Source: Synergistaceae bacterium
GTDB taxonomy: Bacteria > Synergistota > Synergistia > Synergistales > Aminobacteriaceae
Reading direction: 5' to 3'
Assembly: GCA_017451025.1 (NCBI GenBank)
Contig: JAFSSM010000056.1
Span: 1-64,000 of the forward strand
Length of the DNA stretch: 64,000 nucleotides
Made by a program: the position numbers and the translations under genes. The notes under the pieces are model-generated. The model was not told the DNA's origin, did no database searches, and saw only the letters and a list, made by a program, of their open reading frames with translations. Below are positions 41,683 to 51,001 of the stretch, piece by piece. Every line of letters begins with the position of its first letter. Within the stretch, counting starts at the first letter, position 1.

Positions 41683-42369
41683 ATGGAGACATTTCTTCAC
41701 CAGCTCCCTATAGTCGTAAACGCATTGAACGTAGGGTTTGTTCAGACCTTGAAGCTCTTTGCGGTTACGCTTCTGGGAGCTTTTCCTTTGGGGCTGTTAA
41801 TTGCGTTCGGGTCTCTCTCGAAAATCCGGGCGGTTAGTATGTTCACGAGCTTCATCATCTGGATAATTCGCGGGACTCCTCTGATGATTCAGCTGTTGAT
41901 CGTCTACTACTTTCCTGGCTTAGTCCTGCATAATCCCATTTGGGGCGGCGGAGAACAGGGAAGGTTTCTCGCGGCATCGCTGGCATTCATCATCAACTAC
42001 TCGTGCTACTTTTCGGAGATATACAGGGGCGGAATTTTGAGTGTGCCTGTCGGACAGACTGAGGCCGGACTTGTTCTCGGAATGACGAAGCGGCAGATAT
42101 TCTTCAACGTTACGCTGCTGCAGATGATAAAGCGCATAGTTCCGCCGATCTCGAACGAGATTATCACCCTCGTGAAGGATACAGCACTTGCGAGAATAAT
42201 AGCACTGCAGGAAATTATCTGGGCAGGGCAGGCGTTCATGAAGGGGTCTCACGGAATTTCCGGAGCAATCTGGCCGCTGTTTTTCACGGCGTTCTACTAT
42301 CTGGTGTTCAACGGGATAGTTACGGTGCTATTGGCCAGGCTAGAGAGAAAGCTCGACTATTTCCGCTAG
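41683..42369 (+). CDS. Polar amino-acid ABC transporter, permease
   Basis: A 228-residue inner-membrane permease of the HisM/GlnP type, with RGTPLMIQLLIVYY and the coupling motif EAGLVLGMTKRQIFF. It starts 5 bp after the binding-protein gene. No Shine-Dalgarno is obvious before the ATG (or the TTG at 41680), so translation may depend on coupling. Confidence 0.9.
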   Translation: METFLHQLPIVVNALNVGFVQTLKLFAVTLLGAFPLGLLIAFGSLSKIRAVSMFTSFIIWIIRGTPLMIQLLIVYYFPGLVLHNPIWGGGEQGRFLAASLAFIINYSCYFSEIYRGGILSVPVGQTEAGLVLGMTKRQIFFNVTLLQMIKRIVPPISNEIITLVKDTALARIIALQEIIWAGQAFMKGSHGISGAIWPLFFTAFYYLVFNGIVTVLLARLERKLDYFR

Positions 42370-42387
42370 AGAGGAGAGGAATCAATT

Positions 42388-43161
42388 ATGCCAGTTCTTG
42401 AAGTCAGGAATATACGCAAGACTTTCGGAAGGACGGAAGTCCTCAAGGGTATAGATTTCTCGCTCGACAAGGGAGAAGCACTTTCCGTGATAGGTTCATC
42501 GGGTAGCGGAAAGACTACGCTTTTGCGGTGCCTGAATTTCCTTGAGCGGCCTGATGCCGGAAGTATTACGGTGAACGGAGAAGTATTGCTTGACTGTGCT
42601 GATGCTTCGACGCTGAGGGAGTCTGAGATTCGGAGGAAGAGGCTGCATTTCGGGCTGGTGTTCCAGTCGTTCAACTTGTTTCCGCAGTACACGGCACTGG
42701 AGAATGTGCTTCTTGCGCCGAGACTTCTGGCGAAGGAGAATCACGAACAGTTTGCGGACAAGGAGAGGCTTAACGCTGAGGCTAGGGAGCTTTTTGCGGA
42801 TATAGGGCTGTCTGACAGGATGAATAATTATCCGCACCAGTTATCCGGCGGCCAGCAGCAGAGGGTAGCGATTGCGCGGGCGTTAATCATGCACCCGGAC
42901 ATTCTGTGCTTTGACGAGCCGACGAGTGCGCTTGATCCGGAACTTACGGGTGAAGTCCTGAAGGTGATACGGAAGCTGTCTGAACAGAACACGACGATGA
43001 TAATCGTGACTCACGAGATGGAGTTTGCGCGGGATGTTGCGGACAAAGTCATCTTTATGGACGGCGGGGTAATCTGTGAGCAAGGTAATCCTCGTGAGGT
43101 GTTTTCTCACCCGAAGGAAGAGCGCACGAAGCAATTTTTGTCGCGTTACAGCCAGAATTAG
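42388..43161 (+). CDS. Polar amino-acid ABC transporter, ATPase
   Basis: A 257-residue GlnQ/HisP-type ATPase: Walker A GSSGSGKT, signature LSGGQQQR, Walker [16 protein letters not shown], and the H-loop [20 protein letters not shown] site precedes the ATG. A strong terminator ends the operon. Confidence 0.93.
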   Translation: MPVLEVRNIRKTFGRTEVLKGIDFSLDKGEALSVIGSSGSGKTTLLRCLNFLERPDAGSITVNGEVLLDCADASTLRESEIRRKRLHFGLVFQSFNLFPQYTALENVLLAPRLLAKENHEQFADKERLNAEARELFADIGLSDRMNNYPHQLSGGQQQRVAIARALIMHPDILCFDEPTSALDPELTGEVLKVIRKLSEQNTTMIIVTHEMEFARDVADKVIFMDGGVICEQGNPREVFSHPKEERTKQFLSRYSQN

Positions 43162-43168
43162 GATTAGT

Positions 43169-43199
43169 AACGACCTACGGAAAACCGCGGGTCGTTTTT
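43169..43199 (+). terminator. Intrinsic terminator of the amino-acid ABC operon
   Basis: The stem aacgacc (43169-43175) pairs with ggtcgtt (43190-43196), with an inner cgg/ccg pairing, and ends in five T residues. Confidence 0.8.
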
Positions 43200-43348
43200 G
43201 TCGATTTATATCTTTTTACACAAACGGATGTACAAGCGTTTTGCAAAAGGGTATATACATGAAGGTATGACCGTAGGAGCAATTGAATGAGGCCCGTCGA
43301 TGATTTCCAGCACAAATGGGCTGAAAATTGACCTGAATAGTTTGGATC

Positions 43349-43780
43349 TCACCAGTGAAGAAAGACGTGAAAAACTCTGCCATTTTTCTCCTGACACAGC
43401 TTAGGAAGGTATTCGATGTTTGTGGTGTTCATGACTTTTTCCTGAAAATTGCTGCCAATAAGCCCTGAATTGTTCTCAACTTCATTAAGCAGCTCCAGCA
43501 TGTATTGAGTCTTCACAATCATATGCTCGGTTACGAATGATTTATTCATCATTTTGCGTGTATTCGGCAGGATTCTCGTTATAGTGTCGAAGTATTCATG
43601 GTGAAAGTTGTTTTTCATGTCGAATATGGGCTTTGAAGAAGCGTCATCAAAAAGTTTAATGGTTTTCAACGGAATAGTGTTGCTGTCCCAGATAAGATAA
43701 TATTCATCGTCCGTGAACCTCACGAATAGCATCTTTATGAACTGCTGGACATACCACCCGGCACGGTTCGGATTTTATCT
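43349..43780 (-). pseudogene. Fragment of a DUF6492-like (glycosyltransferase-type) gene
   Basis: A 127-codon minus-strand ORF (ATG at 43732) contains RFTDDEYYLIWDSNTIPLK and HHEYFDTITRILP, resembling the central part of DUF6492 glycosyltransferase-like proteins. The same frame extends upstream of the ATG with NRAGWYVQQFIK until a TAA, so the N-terminus has been lost, and the C-terminus stops early. Full-length homologues are about 250-300 residues. The flanking stretches (43200-43348 and 43781-43905) show nothing else I can support. Confidence 0.5.
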
Positions 43781-43905
43781 GTTCGCAGAGAGTAAAGTTC
43801 CCTAAATCACTTAATTCAGAGCATGAGGTGGTGTGCTTGCCGTGTCAATTATGGGCTCATTTCCCATTTTGTCAAGACTCCTTTCATGGATGTTTAGTGA
43901 TTATA

Positions 43906-44598
43906 TCACAACATCGCATACCTCAAAGGCAACTCAAGACCATTAGCCTCCAGAATTTCCCTGTCAGTAAATAGATCAGGTAGTTTACCTTCAGCCGCAA
44001 CAACTCCGTCACTCAAAATAACTGCCCTCGTGCAAATATCTAGTGCCATATCCAAATCATGAGTCGCAAGCAGAATTGTCCTCTCAGTCTCACGCAAAAA
44101 GTTTATCACCCGTCTCCTCGCTCTAGGGTCTAATCCAGCAGAAGGTTCATCCAGTGCCAGAATTTCCGGCTCACGCACAAGTACCCCCGCGAACGACACT
44201 ATGCGCTTCTCCCCCCCCGAAAGCCTGTGCGGAGGCCTCTGCGCAAGATGAGCTATCCCCAAACTCTCAAGCATTCTCACCGCACGTTCATGTGCCTTAC
44301 TCACGCTCATTCCCCCTGCTACAAGTGAAAACGCCACATCTTCAAGCACACTCGGCATCAGCAATTCATCGTCCGCATCCTGAAACGTCAACCCTACATT
44401 CGCCGCCTTCCCCCCGAAAGTTATTCCTCCCTCCTTAACTTCAAGAGCACCAGCAATCAGCAGAAGCAATGTCGATTTCCCTGAACCGTTCGCTCCGACA
44501 AGCGCAACCTTCTCGCCGTCATTCACTCTGAACGTTACGCCACGAAGTGCCTCGTGCCCGTCGGGATACCTGTAGCGCAAATCCTTGACTTCTAGCAA
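43906..44598 (-). CDS. cbiO: ECF transporter ATPase, nickel/cobalt type
   Basis: A 230-residue ABC ATPase: Walker A GANGSGKS (about 35-42), signature LSGGEKR, Walker B ILALDEPSAGLDPRA. With CbiQ and CbiM upstream it energises nickel or cobalt import. The start is a TTG inside the end of the cbiQ gene, so it is coupled. Confidence 0.9.
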   Translation of the reverse strand: MLEVKDLRYRYPDGHEALRGVTFRVNDGEKVALVGANGSGKSTLLLLIAGALEVKEGGITFGGKAANVGLTFQDADDELLMPSVLEDVAFSLVAGGMSVSKAHERAVRMLESLGIAHLAQRPPHRLSGGEKRIVSFAGVLVREPEILALDEPSAGLDPRARRRVINFLRETERTILLATHDLDMALDICTRAVILSDGVVAAEGKLPDLFTDREILEANGLELPLRYAML

Positions 44599-45158
44599 GC
44601 AGCCTCACCCTTTCTGTCCTGCATAAATCCCTTAAACCCTCCGCGCAGCTCTACAGCCTGTGTCATCCGCTCTGACCGGTTAGCACTCCGGATAAGCACC
44701 GAGCCGAGAACATACGCAAAAATCTTCAGCCTCATCATCAGTCCGGCATCAGGTGCCCGCAATTTCGCGGAGACCAGCGCGCTATCCAGACTGTCGCGCA
44801 GGATAAATATCCCCCTGACCGTCAGGATAACCAGCACACGGAATTTCTCAGGCATAGCCAGCGAATACACAGCACCCAGCCCAAGCGGAAATACCAGTGC
44901 CGCAAACACAACGTATATTATGTTCACGCGCCAAGCTATCACCATCCCCATCATGAGCCCTTCACGTAAATCCGGCCAAGTCAGCGCAAGGGTGATAACC
45001 ATCAATGCGTTAATGACGTTCAGCTTCAGTATGTACGGGAGCGGAAATTTCTTCCGGCAGAGCAAAATCACGGGCAGTATCGACTCTGCAAGAAGAACAT
45101 AAAGCGAACTGCTCACCGAAACAGCAAAAGCGTAGCACAGTGCACAGAAAATCATCAT
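44592..45158 (-). CDS. cbiQ: ECF transporter transmembrane subunit, CbiQ/NikQ
   Basis: A 188-residue membrane protein with about five helices and the C-terminal coupling region containing SALVSAKLRAPDAG and RSERMTQAVELRGG, corresponding to the two Ala-Arg-Gly-type motifs. I use the ATG at 45158, which overlaps the CbiM stop (ATGA), rather than a longer frame. Confidence 0.88.
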   Translation of the reverse strand: MMIFCALCYAFAVSVSSSLYVLLAESILPVILLCRKKFPLPYILKLNVINALMVITLALTWPDLREGLMMGMVIAWRVNIIYVVFAALVFPLGLGAVYSLAMPEKFRVLVILTVRGIFILRDSLDSALVSAKLRAPDAGLMMRLKIFAYVLGSVLIRSANRSERMTQAVELRGGFKGFMQDRKGEAAC

Positions 45159-45742
45159 GACAGAAACTCCGGAGCGGCCTTCTTCAGCCACGCAACAAGG
45201 AATGCCGTAACAGCCCCCTCAATTAGCGCAACAGGTATGTGTGCAACAGCGAGAATTTTTGCGGCATTCACGAACCCCGAATCACTCAACGCTAGGCATA
45301 TTCCCGCAAAAACTGCCGCAAGCATTACTCCGGAAACTCCGGCGATGAACGCCATCGCCAGACTTCCGCGTTCACGTACAGCCCGCCCGAAAACACCATA
45401 GACCGCCAGCGCAGAACCCGCCATCACCATAGTGTTCACACCCAGAACGAGAAGCCCTCCGAACCCGAACAGCAGGGCCTGAAGCATCAGAGCAGCGAGC
45501 ACAGCCGGAAACACAGCCCAGCCCAGAATAATACCCATAGGCGCAATCAGGAGCAGGTGAGCAGAGCCCGGCCCGATCTTCACGTGAACCAGCGAAGCCA
45601 GAAAGAACGCCGACGCAAGCAGAGCAGTCCTCACGATTTTTGCGGGGTCAGTGCGTTTAAGCCCGACTCCGACTCCCGCGCAAGTTACCGCCCATCCAGC
45701 AATCAGGACTCCGCCGGACAAAATTCCTTCACTTATGTGCAT
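45155..45742 (-). CDS. cbiM: Nickel/cobalt ECF substrate-binding membrane subunit, CbiM/NikM
   Basis: A 195-residue membrane protein. The N-terminus MHISEGILSG carries the metal-binding Met1-His2 pair diagnostic of CbiM/NikM, and SLVHVKIGPGSAHLLL supplies further His ligands. It binds Ni2+ or Co2+ outside the cell. NikK- and NikL-like genes upstream favour nickel. Confidence 0.93.
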   Translation of the reverse strand: MHISEGILSGGVLIAGWAVTCAGVGVGLKRTDPAKIVRTALLASAFFLASLVHVKIGPGSAHLLLIAPMGIILGWAVFPAVLAALMLQALLFGFGGLLVLGVNTMVMAGSALAVYGVFGRAVRERGSLAMAFIAGVSGVMLAAVFAGICLALSDSGFVNAAKILAVAHIPVALIEGAVTAFLVAWLKKAAPEFLS

Positions 45743-46172
45743 TGTGCTTCACCCTCACTATCATTGCTATGTTGAAGAGCAGGCTCACACCCAGAATTGC
45801 ACGTATGAGCATCTCAGGCCGTGCGTCATCTTTCCTAGCTAACCCCTCACCCCTAGCCCCTAACCCCTCATCCCTAACCCCTACGCTCGCCGTGCACTGG
45901 TGGCCTTCCTCGTCGCGCACAATTACTCTCCATTCGCCCGGACAGTCCGGCACAAACGCAAAGCGTCCCTCTTCGTCCGTCCTGCCTGTCTGAACCGCAA
46001 ACTTTTCATCGCGGGGCGAGAACACTCGCGCTTCACGGTAGCTCATCTTTTCGCCGTCAGAGTAGAAGAACTCCAGAGCAACAGCCTTCAAGCCAGAATG
46101 ACGGTAGCCCGTGCCGTGAGCGTAAGCCTGACACGCACACAGCACGAGCATTAACGCTAGAAATTTCCTCAT
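45729..46172 (-). CDS. NikL-like accessory protein of the nickel ECF transporter, with repeat insertion
   Basis: A 147-residue exported protein: signal peptide (about 1-18), a beta-sandwich segment with His-rich start (HGTGYRHSG), and one C-terminal membrane helix (about 122-140). The layout fits NikL, which assists NikM. Residues about 98-112 (VRDEGLGARGEGLARKD) are encoded by a 42-bp heptanucleotide array (45841-45882), an insertion absent from the usual domain. Both ends overlap neighbours. Confidence 0.72.
   Translation of the reverse strand: MRKFLALMLVLCACQAYAHGTGYRHSGLKAVALEFFYSDGEKMSYREARVFSPRDEKFAVQTGRTDEEGRFAFVPDCPGEWRVIVRDEEGHQCTASVGVRDEGLGARGEGLARKDDARPEMLIRAILGVSLLFNIAMIVRVKHNAHK
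45841..45882. repeat. Heptanucleotide tandem repeat inside the nikL-like gene
   Basis: Six 7-bp units on the + strand: AACCCCT, CACCCCT, AGCCCCT, AACCCCT, CATCCCT, AACCCCT. The length (42 bp) keeps the frame. Confidence 0.85.
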
Positions 46173-46945
46173 TTGACCTCGAACAGCAGGAACGCACGCA
46201 GATTCAGGTGGTCATAGTCGCCTTCGACTCCTGGAAGTCCTGCCTGAACTGCCCTTATCCCCCACCAGCCCGGAGCAGTAATTTTCACGTGAGCAAGTCC
46301 GTTCTCCGCTTCGGTGTAATACGCATAAGTGTTCTCGTACTCCGTAACGAATCCGTCATACGTTGCCCAGACAGGACCGGTGTATGGCTGGCCGTTGAGG
46401 AGTATCTTTACGTCGAAGTAGCTTCCTGTTTTTGCGCCGGCGGGGTTAGTGACGGGGATAATCTCCAGCGGATGGCCGAGTACCTGCGCAAATTCTGTGT
46501 CTTTACTTGATGTGTTGAAGATAGCTTTGGCGTATTTGTCGTACTTGTTTGCGGAAATTACCTTGAGGCCCTTAGCTTCTAGGTCTTTGCGTGAGCCGGA
46601 CTTTCCGCCTTCGTTCGTAACACACCACGATTCTCCGTCCTTAGTCGCAACGAGCATAATTGAGTGCGATAAATCCTTCGGGGTAACGGTGAAATCGATG
46701 CACAGCTCCGAATCGTTGCCGGTGAGTTCGGACGTGATGAGCTTTCCGTCCTCAATGATACCGGCCTTTACGCGCGAGAGTATCTCTACTTCTTCGGGCA
46801 CTATGAATTTGTGCGCAGACTGAACCGTAACGTGGAAGGGTTCTCCGGACTTCATTGCTTTGTCTCTGGCCTTAATGGTCAGTTCATGGGAAAAAGCCGG
46901 TGTGATGAACGCAAAGAATATTGCGAGAGCGATTATGCGTCTCAT
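46169..46945 (-). CDS. NikK-like (DUF4198) periplasmic protein
   Basis: A 258-residue exported protein: signal peptide (about 1-19, ending AFS) then HELTIKARDKAMKSGEPFHV, the start of the DUF4198 domain, whose first His is usually a metal ligand. Such proteins sit at the head of nickel or cobalt ECF operons (nikKLMQO). The ATG at 46945 has a GAGGGGG site; I reject the longer frame to 47005. Confidence 0.8.
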   Translation of the reverse strand: MRRIIALAIFFAFITPAFSHELTIKARDKAMKSGEPFHVTVQSAHKFIVPEEVEILSRVKAGIIEDGKLITSELTGNDSELCIDFTVTPKDLSHSIMLVATKDGESWCVTNEGGKSGSRKDLEAKGLKVISANKYDKYAKAIFNTSSKDTEFAQVLGHPLEIIPVTNPAGAKTGSYFDVKILLNGQPYTGPVWATYDGFVTEYENTYAYYTEAENGLAHVKITAPGWWGIRAVQAGLPGVEGDYDHLNLRAFLLFEVK

Positions 46946-46989
46946 GAAAAAAATTCCCCCTCGAAAAAATTTGTGGACGGGAGGAATAA

Positions 46990-47015
46990 TAACACTCTTA
47001 ATCACGAAAATGTTA
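46990..47015 (-). promoter_or_regulatory. Possible metal-regulator operator upstream of the nik operon
   Basis: The inverted repeat TAACA-N16-TGTTA overlaps a TATTAT -10-like box (46986-46991). It could be a repressor site such as NikR's, but the half-sites do not match a published consensus exactly, and no regulator gene is in the window. Confidence 0.3.
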
Positions 47016-47116
47016 CGCGCTAATTACACATTAAGCCCCACAAAAAATAAGCGCATACTTACTAAAAATTTCAGCCGCGTAAAAATAGATGCCGCAAAGA
47101 TTTAGAGGTGATTTCT

Positions 47117-47140
47117 GTAGTTGTAAAAGTAGTTGTAAAA
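47117..47140. repeat. 12-bp direct tandem duplication
   Basis: Two perfect copies of gtagttgtaaaa, 20 bp beyond the lpxB stop. Nothing else is seen between 47016 and 47161. Confidence 0.8.
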
Positions 47141-47161
47141 ATCGTCTGTGCTGCCATTTTT

Positions 47162-48298
47162 TCAAGCCTGCTGCTCCGTTATAGCGGTCATTACACACTC
47201 AGCCCAAAACTTCGCCGCGTGTTCCTGTCCCATCGAACTGCGAGCCTCGTGTAATGATGAATCTATCTCGTTCCTTCTGGTTTCGTCAGCAAGGTAGCGT
47301 TCAAGTTCAGACACTATGCGCTCAGGATTAGCAGCATCACACAAGAGCTCGGGGTACACCTGCTTTCCGGTCAGCATGTTCGGAATCGAAATGTGCTTAA
47401 CGTGAACAAGACGTTTAAGGATTGCGTAAGTGAGTCTCTTCATGTTGTAGATGACGACCATGTACCGGCCAAGAAGCATTGCCTCAACCGCAACAGTACC
47501 TGACACTCCCGCAACAGCGCGTGAGCCGAGCATAAGCTCCCTGCCCTCGCCCTCCCACAGATCAAAGCCTGAAGAGATTACACGTTCACGCAAAATTTCA
47601 GCAAGTTCCGCGCTAAGTCCTGGTGCAGATGAAAACACCGGACGATAACCCTTTCTCCTGAGCATCCCTGCAGTTCCCAGCAGAATATCAAGGTGATAGT
47701 TTATGTCGTAGCGTCTGCTTCCTGGCATGAGCGCAATAACTTTATCCTGCCCGAAGCGTTCGCGGAATGTTTCAGGGACTTTCACGCCCGACAGTTCATG
47801 AACGAGAGGGTGTGCCTTCCAGAATGAATTAACTCCGTGCTCTATGAGGAATTTGTGTTCGAACGAGAACAGCGGCAGGCACAAATCATAGTCCCTCTTG
47901 AGATTCTTGACCCTTCCTGCACGCCAAGCCCACACTGTCGGCGGAATAAGGGATATTATCTTGCCGGTGTAGCCTGCTTTTCTGAGGGAACGGGCAAGCA
48001 CCAGGTGAAAGTCGGGGCTGTCGATCAGGACTGCGGCATCAGGATTGACGCGCATAAGTTCACGGGTAATTTCGTCCTTCAGCCTGAAGATTCGCGGCAG
48101 GGCAGGAATAACTTCAACTATGCCCATCAATTTTAGCTGTTCATAGCTCCACTTGGCCGAACCTCCGGCATTTTCTCCGTTAGGGCCGAGCATTCCCCAC
48201 ACATGGATATTCCCGTCAATCCTGAGAAGCTCCCTCACAAAATCTCCGGCGTAAATATCTCCGCTGACCTCTCCGCACGACACAAATACATTCTTCAT
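47162..48298 (-). CDS. lpxB: Lipid-A-disaccharide synthase
   Basis: A 378-residue peripheral membrane glycosyltransferase that joins UDP-diacylglucosamine and lipid X into the lipid A disaccharide. Hallmarks are CGEVSGDIYAGDF (about 8-20), the IDSPDFHLVLA and ISLIPPTVWAWR segments, and MPGSRRYDI in the UDP-binding half. It shows that the cell makes LPS. The start is slightly shorter than the usual N-terminus but intact. Confidence 0.93.
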   Translation of the reverse strand: MKNVFVSCGEVSGDIYAGDFVRELLRIDGNIHVWGMLGPNGENAGGSAKWSYEQLKLMGIVEVIPALPRIFRLKDEITRELMRVNPDAAVLIDSPDFHLVLARSLRKAGYTGKIISLIPPTVWAWRAGRVKNLKRDYDLCLPLFSFEHKFLIEHGVNSFWKAHPLVHELSGVKVPETFRERFGQDKVIALMPGSRRYDINYHLDILLGTAGMLRRKGYRPVFSSAPGLSAELAEILRERVISSGFDLWEGEGRELMLGSRAVAGVSGTVAVEAMLLGRYMVVIYNMKRLTYAILKRLVHVKHISIPNMLTGKQVYPELLCDAANPERIVSELERYLADETRRNEIDSSLHEARSSMGQEHAAKFWAECVMTAITEQQA

Positions 48299-48362
48299 TG
48301 CTGGTTATACTTTCCTAATGTCTAAACTCTTTGATTGAAACGTAGTCAATATACGCTGAAAG

Positions 48363-48368
48363 ATTATA
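48363..48368 (-). promoter_or_regulatory. -10 box of a possible lpxB promoter
   Basis: TATAAT on the minus strand, 65 bp upstream of lpxB. No convincing -35. Confidence 0.35.
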
Positions 48369-48408
48369 GCTTATCACCGGTAAAAAATACGTTTAAGACT
48401 CCCTGAAG

Positions 48409-48441
48409 AAAAAATCAGCCCCCCAGCAGCGGCCGGAGGGC
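48409..48441 (-). terminator. Intrinsic terminator after glucarate dehydratase
   Basis: Minus-strand stem GCCCTCC with GGGGGGC (48435-48441 with 48418-48424) followed by TTTTTT (48409-48414). It closes the long tct-gudD operon. Confidence 0.7.
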
Positions 48442-48451
48442 AAACATTCAG

Positions 48452-49792
48452 CTACCTGACTAAACACGGTTTCTTGCTGTCGAACTTCCAGTTGGGAATG
48501 AGATACTGCATCGCCTCCGCGTCGTTCCTGTCGTGAGAAGGCAGCTTGTTGTAGAGCGCATTAGCTTCCTCGAGACGCTTCATGTTCAGCGTAACTCCGA
48601 GACCAGGCTTCTCCGGAACTTCAAGATACCCGCCAGCGATTCTCGGGGCATCCTCAAGCAAATTCTGCCCGTCCTGCCAAATCCAATGTGTATCGAGTGC
48701 CGTCGGGTGTCCCGGTGCCGCCGCTCCTACCTGTGCGAACGCCGCAAGGGTGATGTCGAAGTGGTTGTTGCTGTGGCTTCCCCACGTAAGGCCCCAGTCG
48801 TTGAGGAGCTGTGCGATTCTGATAGAGCCGCCGAAGCCCCAGAAGTGCGGGTCAGCCAGAACAATATCCACCGCCTTCAACGCCGCCGAGTGGTAGAACT
48901 GCCGCCAGTCTGTAGCGATCATGTTCGTAGCAACGGGAAGGTGCACGGCATTCTTGAACTCCGCCATGATTTCGCGGCTGGAATACCCTGCTTCAGGCCC
49001 GCAGGGGTCCTCAATGTACGTCAGGACATCCTCGAGAGGCTTGCACAGTTCTATTGCTTCAGCGAGACTCCACGCACCATTAGGGTCAATGTTTATGCGT
49101 CCGTTCGGAAATGCCTTCTTGAGTGCACACACTGCCTTCATCTCTTCGCTCCCTGTTAGAACTCCGCCCTTGAGCTTGAAATTCCTGAAGCCGTATTTTT
49201 CGTGAAGGCACTGTGCCTGTGCAACGATTGCGTCAGGCGTGAGCATCTCCTTTCTGCGCATTCTGAACCACGCATCGGAGCTTGATGATTCGTCGAGGTA
49301 GGGTAGAGCTTTTGCCTTCTCCTTGTCGCTGACGTAGAACAGGTAGCCGAGAGTCTCTACCTTGTCGCGCTGTTTGCCGTCGCCCAGAAGGTCGCACATC
49401 TGCAGTCCCATGAACTGCCCCAGCAAATCCAGCAGTGCACACTCAATCGCCCATTCAGCTTTGACGACAAATTTCAGCTTGGAGATGTCGAGGGTCTGGA
49501 TGCCTTCGCCGTCATCCTCTTTTGCCCTCTTCGTGTGCTTGTGGATTGAGTCCAGAATGCCCCTGTACTTACCGACGGGCTGCCCCACTACGAGAGACTC
49601 GCACGCTCTCAGTGCCTCGCAGGTGTAATCCCCGCCGTGAATTTCGCCTATTCCCTGATGGCCTGCATTGTCCTCGAGAATAACTATGTTGCGCGTGAAG
49701 AACGGTGCGTGTGCTCCGCTCAGGGTCATTAACATTGAGTCATACCCCGCAACGGGAACGACCTTCATACTTGTTACTGTTGGTGTTGACAT
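48452..49792 (-). CDS. gudD: Glucarate dehydratase
   Basis: A 446-residue enolase-superfamily enzyme that dehydrates D-glucarate to 5-keto-4-deoxyglucarate. The KLKGG motif with the catalytic Lys pair (FKLKGGVLTG, about 208-217), the metal ligands in NIDPNGAW and YIEDPCGPE, and the late GSHSNNHFDI His are all present. The ATG at 49792 follows GAGGTG. It is the last gene after a tripartite transporter, which may import this acid sugar. Confidence 0.9.
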   Translation of the reverse strand: MSTPTVTSMKVVPVAGYDSMLMTLSGAHAPFFTRNIVILEDNAGHQGIGEIHGGDYTCEALRACESLVVGQPVGKYRGILDSIHKHTKRAKEDDGEGIQTLDISKLKFVVKAEWAIECALLDLLGQFMGLQMCDLLGDGKQRDKVETLGYLFYVSDKEKAKALPYLDESSSSDAWFRMRRKEMLTPDAIVAQAQCLHEKYGFRNFKLKGGVLTGSEEMKAVCALKKAFPNGRINIDPNGAWSLAEAIELCKPLEDVLTYIEDPCGPEAGYSSREIMAEFKNAVHLPVATNMIATDWRQFYHSAALKAVDIVLADPHFWGFGGSIRIAQLLNDWGLTWGSHSNNHFDITLAAFAQVGAAAPGHPTALDTHWIWQDGQNLLEDAPRIAGGYLEVPEKPGLGVTLNMKRLEEANALYNKLPSHDRNDAEAMQYLIPNWKFDSKKPCLVR

Positions 49793-49816
49793 TATTATTT
49801 TCACCTCACTGATTTA

Positions 49817-50998
49817 TTACCACTTAATGCTCATAAGTTCGTCATAGTGCGACAACACTTCATTGCGGACTCTTGCGGCGTAAGCAGCGTGATACTCTTT
49901 CGGCAGAAGAGGGTGTGCCATCGATACATTAAGGTACATTAGCCTTGCGTAGCCGGCAATCTTTGACTCCAGACTCTCAGCCTTCGCGGTGTCGCCGCCG
50001 TAATACGCATCAATCATGAATTTCCAGAACTCCCGCATTTCCCGGTAGGTCAGGCCGACGAAGCCCATATCGTCGTCAGAATGCTTTGTGCTCTCGCCGA
50101 CAAGGTTCAGGACAAAATATGTGTGTATCAGGTCAAGCAACGGGTTTCCGCGTCCGGAGTCCCCTAAATCTATAAGCATAAGCTCACCATTGGACTCCAT
50201 AATGTTCTTAGGGTGATAGTCGCCGTGAATAAAATGATTCTGTTCGGGGATCGCGTTATAGAGTGCGTGCATCTTCGCGATCTCGTCGGGAGTGAAGTCG
50301 TCCGCAAGTTTGTCGACTATCTCGTGCAGTTTTGGCGAGACTCTGGGCATAACTATTTCAGGTACATCGATAGAATGAAGCTGTTTCAGGAGAAGCCCTG
50401 CACCCTTCGCGAGTTCCGGCAGTCTTTCGGGATTTGCCCTTATGCGTTCGGAAAGCGTCCCGGCGTTCAGTATCTCGCAAACAGTTCCGTAGTTCTCTCC
50501 GCACTTCACTGTGTTAAACGCAATCGCGCAAGGTATGCCCAACAGAAAGGCTTTACGGTTTGCTTCACGTTCTGCTTCGATTGTCTCAAGCGTAACGCCG
50601 TGCCTGAAGACCTTTATCATCTCGTCTTGGGTCAGACGGTAAACTTTTCCGTTGGCACCTTCGCCCAAGAGTTCACAGCCTTCTACTGATACTTCGCGCA
50701 GTTTCTTGTGAACATCGAGCAGTTCAGTGAAACCCGTTACGCTGAAAATATCGTAGACTTCGCTCGAGACATTCAGCACGGGTAAGGGCCTGTTGATTTT
50801 CTTGCGCACCTTCAGGAGAACGCGAAGCCCCGCCGATGAGATGTAGCCTAACTTGTCTGCGTCAAACTGCACTTTTGCGGCTTCGGGATTCTGCAACAGC
50901 GCATCCATAATCTGAGTCTCGGTTTCACCTGCACTGTTTGAGTCTATTTTTCCCTCCAGAAAGATTGTCAGGGTATCATCATTAAGTTCTGTCCTCAT
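49817..50998 (-). CDS. STAS domain-phosphotransferase (APH-like kinase) fusion
   Basis: A 393-residue cytoplasmic protein with two parts. Residues about 1-105 form a STAS domain of the anti-sigma-antagonist type, with the phosphorylatable serine pair in YISSAGLRVLL (Ser54/Ser55). Residues about 108-390 form an aminoglycoside-phosphotransferase-like kinase: glycine loop LGEGANGKVYRL, catalytic HGDYHPKNIM and metal-binding LIDLGDSGRG. It could phosphorylate a small molecule or a protein under STAS control. It starts 3 bp after the phosphatase gene, so the two probably work together. Substrate unknown. Confidence 0.83.
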   Translation of the reverse strand: MRTELNDDTLTIFLEGKIDSNSAGETETQIMDALLQNPEAAKVQFDADKLGYISSAGLRVLLKVRKKINRPLPVLNVSSEVYDIFSVTGFTELLDVHKKLREVSVEGCELLGEGANGKVYRLTQDEMIKVFRHGVTLETIEAEREANRKAFLLGIPCAIAFNTVKCGENYGTVCEILNAGTLSERIRANPERLPELAKGAGLLLKQLHSIDVPEIVMPRVSPKLHEIVDKLADDFTPDEIAKMHALYNAIPEQNHFIHGDYHPKNIMESNGELMLIDLGDSGRGNPLLDLIHTYFVLNLVGESTKHSDDDMGFVGLTYREMREFWKFMIDAYYGGDTAKAESLESKIAGYARLMYLNVSMAHPLLPKEYHAAYAARVRNEVLSHYDELMSIKW

Positions 50999-51001
50999 CG
51001 C

